This document shows positions 57,050 to 64,000 of a DNA stretch of 64,000 nucleotides, piece after piece. The stretch is from Undaria pinnatifida (taxonomy: Eukaryota > Sar > Phaeophyceae > Laminariales > Alariaceae). The stretch spans positions 13,066,487-13,130,486 of the forward strand of contig JABAKD010000027.1 of NCBI GenBank assembly GCA_012845835.1. The letters run 5' to 3'. The notes beneath the pieces are model-generated. The model searched no databases. It was given only the letters and a program-made list of their open reading frames with translations, and was not told where the DNA came from. Within the stretch, counting starts at the first letter, position 1. Each line of letters begins with the position of its first letter. A program made the position numbers and the translations under genes.

Positions 57050-58312
57050 ATTCGAACCCCCCACTTACAATCGAAATCGGCCAGAGTAATAAACACTTCT
57101 ACCTAATCGATATCACGGCATTATCTTTCTAGCCATCCATGACGTAGCTTTCATATATCCCCCCCCCCTCCTCCAACGTCCCCTCCTTCCCCACCACCCG
57201 CACGATCGCCTAGACTTAGCACCACCACGCGTATAGCAAGCCCCTACATATATGATTAATACGCGCGATCGGAGTATCACACACAATCTTGCAAAGATGA
57301 GTTCGACCAAACCTTTGATCTCACAGCTGGAGTGTATTTTAATATTATATGTGACCTAAACCTCTTAAAAACCCTTCTCCCCCCCCCCCCCCCTTTTTTT
57401 TTGTTTTTCCCCGCTCTCTCTTCTTGATCAAACGCCCCGCTTAATATCGAAATCCGCCAGAGTAATAAACACTTCCACGCACTGGATATCACCTGATTAT
57501 CTTTCTAGAGCCATCCATGCCGCTGCTGCAATTCCCACCCCCACCCCCCCCGCCCCCAACGCCCCCTCCTTCCCCACCACCCGCACCATCGCCTACACCT
57601 AGCACCACGCGTATAGCAAACCCCTACATCTATGCGACCTGAAGCCCTTGCCCCCCCCCACCCCCCCCCCCCCCTCCCCCACCCCCCACCTCCCCAATCC
57701 CCCCACCCCACCCCCACCCCCTCGAACACTCCACCCTATACTCACTGGTTGTACGACTTACAGGATGACATGATAAACTGGCGCATTCTTTCCGAAATCC
57801 GTCACAATTATCCCCTTGAAAGAATGTATAGTTTCCACGCACAGATTGAGCTGCCCCGCCCCCGCCCCCATGATAAGCTAGTAGTGCATTCTTTCCAAAA
57901 CCGTCAGATTTATCCCCTTGAAGGATTCATAGTTTCCACGCACAAATTGACCTGCCCCGCCCGTCCCCCTTCCCCTCCCCCCCACCCCCCAACCCCGCTC
58001 CCTTCTGATCAAAACCAGGCCCCCACGTCCTTAAAACCTCCGCCCTCCCCTTACCGGTTATTCAACTTACAGGATTAATTTGATAAACGGATGCATTTCC
58101 TTCCACAGCTGTCAGATTTTGTCCCCCTCAGAAACGTGATTTATAGTTTCCGCTGACTAATATCACCCTGTTGACCCTGATAGCTACACTGTAGTTGCAA
58201 GGGGAGTCGCCGACTTACATCCTTAATGAGGACACACAACCCGTAATACGCGCGATCGGAGTATCACAAAATATTCGATCTCACAGCTGGAGTGTATTTT
58301 AATTTCATAATA
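57050..58312 (-). mobile_element. poly-C/G element J
   Basis: Inverse orientation; includes an extra ~285-bp-type unit (57,050-57,345) and a main part with C runs at 57,378-57,393 and 57,650-57,675. The tip near 58,300 is slightly altered (TTTTAATTTCATAATAAATA). Confidence 0.6.
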
Positions 58313-58319
58313 AATACAC

Positions 58320-58596
58320 ATACATGTGATCGTTCCTTTTTTCGGGGATTCGACCAGGAGTTTAGCTTCGTCTCGGCCTCAGTATGCGATTCTCGGGACT
58401 GGAATTCTCGGTCAAATAGCTTCTTTCGAGCGCCGTCTTCGGTGGGCGGCCCCAAACGCCCCTCGCCCTGCCGTATCCGTTGCGCACCTCGACGTGAACG
58501 CGGATAGACGCTGAGCGAGACAAGCGAGAAGTGCGCTTTTTTTTCGTATTTTGGGCGGTATACGCCCAAGCTATTCTTGGGTCTGGGCATATATAT
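58320..58596 (-). repeat. R6 repeat
   Basis: The reverse complement matches 17,365-17,530 ('TCTCGCTYGTCTCGCTCAGC', 'CGAAGACGGCGCTCGAA', 'TACTGAGGCCGAGACGA'). The right part resembles 60,020-60,075. Confidence 0.6.
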
Positions 58597-59306
58597 ATAT
58601 ACCTAGCACCACACGTATTACAAACCCCTCACCTAAAGCCCTTCCCCCCCCCCCCCCCCGCCCCCGCCCCCCGCCCCCACCCCCCACCCTCCCCCCCCAA
58701 CCCATCCCAACCCCACCCCCTCGAACACTCCACCCTCTCTTTACTCACTGATTGTACGACTTACCCCAGGATATACATGATAAACTGATGTATTATTTCC
58801 AAAAATGTCACATTTATCCCCTCAAAATAATGTATAGTTTCCAGGCACATATTGAGCTGCCCCCCCCCCCCCCCCCGCCCCAAACCCCCCCCCCCCCCCC
58901 CCCCGCCCCCAATAATATACTGGTGCCAAAACCGTCAGATTTATCCCCTCGAAAGGATTTATAGCTTACATGCACAAATTGCCCCTTCCCCCCCCCCCCC
59001 CCCCCGCCCCCCTCCAAACCCGCTCGCTTTTGATCAAAACCAGGCCCCCCTTTCCCTTCACAGCTGTCAGATTTTGTCCCCCTCAGAAACGGGTTTTATA
59101 GTTTCCGCGCACAGATTGACTAAAATCATCCTGTTGACCCTGATAGCTACACTGTAGTTGTAAGGGGAGTCGCCGACCTATATCCTTAATGAGGACACAC
59201 AACTCGTAATGCGCGCGATCGGAGTATCACACACAGCTTGCAAAGATGAGTTTCGACGAAATCTTCGATCTCACAGCTGGAGTGTATTTTAATTTTTATA
59301 ATATAT
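58597..59306 (-). mobile_element. poly-C/G element K
   Basis: Very similar to parts of element A (3,155-3,930) and to the right end of E (16,850-17,305). C runs lie at 58,643-58,660, 58,859-58,904 and 58,985-59,006. The tip TTTTAATTTTTATAATATAT ends at 59,306. Confidence 0.7.
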
Positions 59307-59525
59307 GTAGAGCTTGAACGAATAAATAAGAAACAACATTTCCAAATTGGCATCATTTCCAAATTAATTGGCATCTAAATTTCTTCCCCACGAATATTTT
59401 TTCATGGCCGCCTCCAAGCGCTTGCCCTATCGTAGCTACAACTTACTGCTGTGTGTCGTTTCCCTTCGGCTCAGTGGGTATATTGCTATATAACCAACGA
59501 AGGGTGTGTCGTGAGTATGATTCTC
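59307..59525 (+). repeat. left inverted arm with tRNA-like promoter boxes
   Basis: Contains 'CCAAATTGGCAT' repeats, then 'CGGCTCAGTGGGTATA' (A-box-like) and a perfect 5-bp T-arm GTGAG-TATGATT-CTCAC (59,511-59,527). There is no full cloverleaf. Confidence 0.65.
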
Positions 59526-60267
59526 ACCCAGATCATATTTGGTATTCAGGAGCGTGCGCGCGGGAGACGCTATGGATGGTTATGGTACTTACTTGTTAGT
59601 GTTCTCCTGAGTAGTACTAACTACAGTTACTGTAGTACGTGGAGAGGGACGATAGCCCCGGAGATCGCTCTTACGAAGTCGGTGATAATTAATCGACGAA
59701 CTCGAAAACTTTTTTGTTTGGTTGGTGTTTTGCATAATAACTCACTATCTGTGAGTGATGTTGAGTCAATTGACAGCTGTGGGTAGTGCTATGTGTCGTG
59801 AGTTCGATTCTCACTGACTTCCTATTGTCTTTTGCAAGCGTGCGCGCTGACGACATTATTATGAATGGTTATTTTGGTAGTTCAACATACTGTATCTATA
59901 TGTCGTAGCACTACTCACTGAGCTACTGGGTCAAGTGATTAAGTATAGTTCAGTGGGCAGTGCTGTAGCATTTCTCGGCCAAATCACTTTGTTCGAAGGC
60001 CGCCGTGTCCAAGCGAGAAGCGCGCAAAAATTTGTATTTTGAACGGCACTCTCCAGCTATTCTTCGGATCTTGATGTATGGAGAGGCTATGAAATATAAC
60101 TTGGAAAGACTTTATTGCCAAATTGGCGTAATATTTTGTCAATGGTAAAAAAATGCCCATGGTACTGCGGTAGAGATCATGGTAGTGTATTTGTTTATTG
60201 AATTTCGGTAGGTACATGTACACGTACATATATGGATATAGACGTAGCAAGCGCACGCATGACTAAA
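59526..60267. other. no gene; further tRNA-like and R6 fragments
   Basis: A second T-arm-like GTGAGTTCGATTCTCAC lies at 59,799-59,815, and an A-box-like TAGTTCAGTGGGCAGTGC at 59,946. R6 fragments occupy 59,960-60,075. No protein is recognised. Confidence 0.45.
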
Positions 60268-60537
60268 GACCAAGGCTACGGTAGGGGGGGTACCCCCATT
60301 TTCACTGGTGTGTTTGAGCCACTCGCACGAGTAGCTCTGTACCCTACCGATGAAGATGGTTCAGGAACTTGATTTGCCGCAGCTTAGATCACCTTTGCAT
60401 TGCGGATTGATTTCGTCAATGTAAAACATGAAGAAAACGTAAGATTGCATAGGAACAAAGGGGTTACTCACGCGAGTGACCCCTAGCCACTGAAATGAAA
60501 GGCCCAAAATGGGACCCCCCTACCGTAGCCTGGGTCT
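60268..60537 (+). mobile_element. M2 MITE-like element (best-preserved)
   Basis: Left GACCAAGGCTACGGTAGGGG, right 'GGACCCCCCTACCGTAGCCT' then GGGTC: about 28 bp of near-perfect inverted repeat. Inner CACTCGCACGAGTAGC and TCACGCGAGTGACCCC. 270 bp. Confidence 0.88.
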
Positions 60538-61859
60538 AAACGCGGAGGAGGTAGTAGTAGTAATGATTACGATTACTGCGCCAGGAAAAGTCACACACAC
60601 AGCAGCATTGCGAGCGGCTGCGTCCCCGGGGCCTCGAGGGTTGTATTATGCAAGTTCCTCCTGTTGTTAAGCTGCGCCATGCGAAGGTGGTAGTATGTAG
60701 ACAGTGTGCACGGAAGAAACCAATGGTGGCATGCATTCGTCCCTGTATCGCACTGTTTGGTGTTTTTTTCCCCCGAGAAGATTCTTTGGAGAAATATAGG
60801 CGGTGTGTGGATGGGGTGCTTTGTTGTTGCTGTGGTCCCTGACTCCGATGCTGTGGTCGTTTGCCGGTGAAGTGCAAGCGGTCGTGTTGGCACGTAACTG
60901 ACAAATAAGTTTGTGTTGCTTCATACTTGACGTGCTCCTTGCCGCTCATTGCTGATTTATCATTTCTTCTTGTTGTGAGTTTCATTTTTCTTTTGGAACA
61001 CTTCTACTTTCCAGCTTCCGAACATACAAGCCGTGGTCACAGGTGTCGTCCTTCCCTTGCCCCCCCCGGTTGTTGCCTTCATTTTTCTTGGCGCATAGGG
61101 TTCAGCACCCACTGACCCTCGACTTTTCATCGAGTGATGCTAACTCACGCTCTCGCGCTTTCCGCAAGTCAATTAGTGCACAAGAAAAAGTCCCACGAAA
61201 AAAATTACGAGTACGCACTCGGGGGGATTCGAACTCACGGAGTTGACCTACAGCAGGCTCGAGGATATAGCCTGATACGCCACCGGGGCAGTGCGTGATA
61301 TAGAGCCGGTCGCCCCGGTGGTCTAGTGGGGTTACACTCGAATACTACTATTAATACTAGCGTTGGTCCTTGAGTTAAATAACCACCGTTGGTTGTGAGC
61401 TTTGTTGGCTATATTTATTTGCAGAAATAAATAAATGGGAAAAAATTATCAACTAACTGCTGAAATCGCCTAGGGGCGTGGGTAGGTACAAATCGACGCG
61501 AATCGACGAGGGAAGAAAATGCTGAATTATTCTCGCGATAAAAATTAGGGCAGGTACAGTAGCGGGGAGGGGGGAGGGGAGCCCGCTATATGACCCCGGA
61601 TCTGAGTTATGCTACTGGGAGGGCGAGAGTAATACGAGCATCACAATCAACGGGATGGGAAAAAGAAAAGAAGTGAAGTGTATTACTGCCGCGGCTGTAA
61701 TACAGTGATACGATACCCAAGCAAGTTGCGCCGATCGACTCGATCTGGACTGACTGTTGTATTATGCAACTGGTTCATGTATGTACAACTTCCTTCATCA
61801 CAGGCCAGTATGAGATTATAGTCATTAAACTTGCTAAACTTCTAAGTGATTGGTGGTTT
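60538..61859. other. no protein gene; head-to-head tRNA-like modules at 61,210-61,350
   Basis: A minus-strand module with GAGTTCGAATCC (61,225-61,240) and 'CCCCGGTGGCGTATCAGG', and a plus-strand 'CCCCGGTGGTCTAGTGGGGT' (61,311), face away from a shared inverted CCACCGGGG / CCCCGGTGG. Neither folds into a convincing complete tRNA. Frames at 60,536-60,985 (minus) have no recognised motif. Confidence 0.5.
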
Positions 61860-63060
61860 TCTCTACCCACGAACCCCGGCCGAGCCAATCAATCGAAGGT
61901 TGGGTTACACTGTACGGGGTGGTATCGAGGCAGGATGTCAAATAAAATGTCCGCCTACCGCGGGGTTGGAGTATACGAATAAAAATTCAGCAGTAGCGCG
62001 AGTTGCCCCATTTTTTCTAGTTGCAAATACCTTGAAGGATTTTTGAACCGGGGTTGGACCCTGTCTGTGGTATTGGCGTTGTGTATGAACCTCAGCTGGC
62101 TAAGGCTTCCACACCGTGCGGTGTGGTGTCGACCCGGGACAAGTCGGTTTTCGTCCCCTTTTTAATGAAGTTGATGAGGTATGGAAGGATTCTGGAACGG
62201 CGGTGGAGCCCTGTCCTCATCGCGTGCGTCGGAACGCCCCCCGCCCGTTTACTGGTCTATCTCCTCCCCGGGTGTCTCTGGCTCTACGAGCTGAACAGCA
62301 AATCAACGATAAGCCAATGTGAATAGATGATTGTTGCATCACCATGCGGGGCTGTGTCGACCCACGGGAGAAATCGGTTATCGTCCCCGGTTTTGTCAGG
62401 ATCTCTGAAACGGGCACAGGATTATATATCCTCCCATAGTGGCGCTACCCTTAATGTCCGAGCCCCAGCCAATCAGCGGTAAGCGAATATGGTTGGGGTT
62501 CCACGTCGTGCGGAATGGTGTGGACACGGTAGGTTATCGTTATTGTTCCCGTGGTTTTGGGGCTGTAGAAATTCGGGGGATTCATGAATCGGGGATGTGG
62601 GACGCTATCTTCCCCGTGTGCGACGGAAGTTCCCCCCATTGATGGGTCTCTATCTGCCTAGGACGGCGCTGTGGAGCTCGAACCAATCAGCGATTAGCCA
62701 ACGGGTTTGGGGTTTTCTCACCGTACAGGGTGGTGTCGGCCCGAGAAAGCTCGGTTTGCTTCCCCGGTTAACGGAAGTTTTAGAGATGTGGAACGACCTC
62801 TGGACCAGTGAATGGACCCTATATACTCCCGAGGTGGCGCTTGCTCAACATACGAACCATGGCCAATCAGAAAATCGGCCTGTGGGGTTGGGATTTCTAC
62901 GCCGTGCGGAGAGGTATCAACCCGGATGATATCCGTGTTCGTCACCGGGTTGTCGGAGTTGTAGATGTGTGGATGGATTCCGATCCCGGCATGTAACCCT
63001 ATCGTGCCCGGGTGACGCCTACTTTGTGTATGAATCCTGGCCAATCAGCGATCAGACGAA
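61860..63060 (+). repeat. degenerate ~170-215 bp tandem repeat
   Basis: About six units, each with CCAATCAGCGATTAGCCAAC-like, CACGCCGTGCGGGGTGGTGT-like and 'GTCGACCCGGGA'-like segments, then 'GTCCCCGGTTTT' and 'GAAGTTTTAGAGATGTGGA'. The CCAATCA landmarks fall near 61,885, 62,303, 62,471, 62,684, 62,873 and 63,042. Frames do not carry through units. Confidence 0.65.
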
Positions 63061-63755
63061 AATGACATGTTTTTATTTTCGTCTCGAAAAATTAGAGTCT
63101 GAAATTCTCAACTGTCAAAATTATAAGCGCTGTAGTCGCCTACTGTATGTACAAGAAGTGAGCGATCTGCACAGTTAGCAACAAGCAGCAGCGTTGCAAT
63201 AACAGCATTGGAGGAGTTGAATGACGAAGGCAGCCATACCACCGTGTTTCGCACCTGGAACAACGTCAGCACGTCTCTCCACGATCAGACAACACACAGA
63301 CAGTCGATCTGGGAGGCTCGGATCTAGATTATACCATTATATCATGCACTGTATATATCAGAAGAAGCTGGCTCAGTGCGCGCCTCTCAGTGTCTGCCAA
63401 GTGAACACGCAGCGGACATGGTCAGTCACCTCACTGGCCCCGGATCCTTGGTTGAGTAAAAGTATCATAAGAAACGCACTCGACACGTTTCGTCGCCAGA
63501 CTAAAGGGTCAGACGGCGTGTGCTCGGATTTATCCGAACGAAATCTGATGAATAAAGCTCGGAATCGGATTCAGGATCGGATTCACTAAAAAAACGGTAT
63601 CAATCAATAGCAGTACATTGTTGTGATTGTTATTCCATGCCGAACTCTTGGCGTCACCTTACATACTGTACGCGCAGCCTATGATTGTGTGTGGTGACTG
63701 TTTTTACTTTACCAAGTGTTGAATCGAACAATTCGAAGTGCTGCCCTGGCCTACC
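63061..63755. other. no gene recognised
   Basis: A 122-codon + frame (63,221-63,589) lacks recognisable motifs. Several ATCGGATTC palindromic pieces (63,560-63,585) resemble 45,310-45,400. Confidence 0.3.
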
Positions 63756-64000
63756 CGAAGCATGGGTGAGAATCGTACTCACGACACACCTTTCGTTGGT
63801 TATATAGCACTATACCCACTGAGCCGAAAGGAAACGACACACAGCAGTATGGTAGTAGCTACGATAGGGCAAGCGCTTCGAGGCGGCCATGAAAAAAGCA
63901 TCGTCGGGAAGAAGTTTAGATGCCAATTTGGAAATGATGCCAATTTCGAAATTATGCCAATTTGACAATAGTGTCCCTTATTTATTCGTTCAAGCTCTAC
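63756..64000 (-). repeat. right inverted arm (truncated by window end)
   Basis: The reverse complement matches 59,307-59,525, including 'GTGAGTACGATTCTCACCC' and 'TTCGGCTCAGTGGGTATA'. The last bases are the complement of GTAGAGCTTGAAC. Confidence 0.75.

Larger units (their letters stand above)
59307..64000. mobile_element. ~4.7-kb segment bounded by inverted arms
   Basis: The first ~215 bp (GTAGAGCTTGAACGAATAAA onward) are inverted at the window end (about 63,760-64,000) at roughly 85-90% identity. No transposase is recognisable inside. The interior holds tRNA-like modules, an M2 element and a degenerate satellite. It may be a large non-autonomous TIR element, or two inverted copies of a shorter repeat. 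The right end coincides with the window edge. Confidence 0.55.

Noticed and set aside
60536-60985. 149-codon minus frame
   Set aside because: Begins at the border of an M2 element and contains a poly-Tyr run from a GTA repeat; no motif.

Overview
The window looks like nuclear DNA of a multicellular stramenopile, most likely a brown alga of the Ectocarpus type. The reasons are one long gene split by ~0.4-1.6 kb GT-AG introns, GC-rich exons in AT-richer surroundings, a Thr/Pro-rich linker joined to EGF and M8-protease domains, TTAGGG-like fragments, and a very dense load of short non-autonomous transposons. I see no prokaryotic features. The assignment is an inference; no marker gene is present.

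One gene is well supported. A ten-exon model on the + strand (ATG 19741, TAA 32450-32452) closes exactly in phase across all nine introns. It predicts a 936-residue secreted or cell-surface protein: signal peptide, an unrecognised beta-rich and Cys-rich N-terminal domain, a ~435-residue Thr/Pro mucin-like stalk built from 84-bp repeats, one EGF-like domain, and a C-terminal leishmanolysin-like (peptidase M8) zinc protease with HEMGH, a third zinc His and the Met-turn. Its introns hold many short inverted-repeat elements. Its first splice donor, its last splice acceptor and its terminal coding segment have each been copied into tandem arrays.

Most of the rest is repeats, and several families can be defined from the window alone. 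M1, M2 and M3 are MITE-like elements with clear terminal inverted repeats. A SINE-like element carries a poly-A tail and 10-12 bp target duplications. A 733-bp TRIM-like LTR element is inserted in an M1 copy with a 4-bp duplication, and a more divergent LTR-like pair lies at 45.9-48.1 kb. 'Poly-C/G elements' carry homopolymer runs up to ~35 nt and share a conserved AT-rich tip. Three long dispersed repeats (called R3, R4 and R5) occur twice each. Comparing their two copies exposes occupied and empty transposon insertion sites and a (TAC)n expansion.

Layout: 0-19.2 kb R5, poly-C/G, R3, poly-C/G, R4, poly-C/G; 19.2-32.8 kb the protease gene with an M2 element just upstream; 32.8-45 kb mostly unannotatable DNA with CCATGG-rich clusters, TTAGGG-like fragments, a SINE and a 0.55-kb tandem duplication; 45-49.8 kb LTR-type elements; 49.8-59.3 kb second copies of R5, R3 and R4 with poly-C/G elements; 59.3-64 kb a segment bounded by ~215-bp inverted arms containing tRNA-like modules and a degenerate satellite. 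All repeat boundaries are by eye and approximate to about 5-30 bp unless a target duplication is stated.
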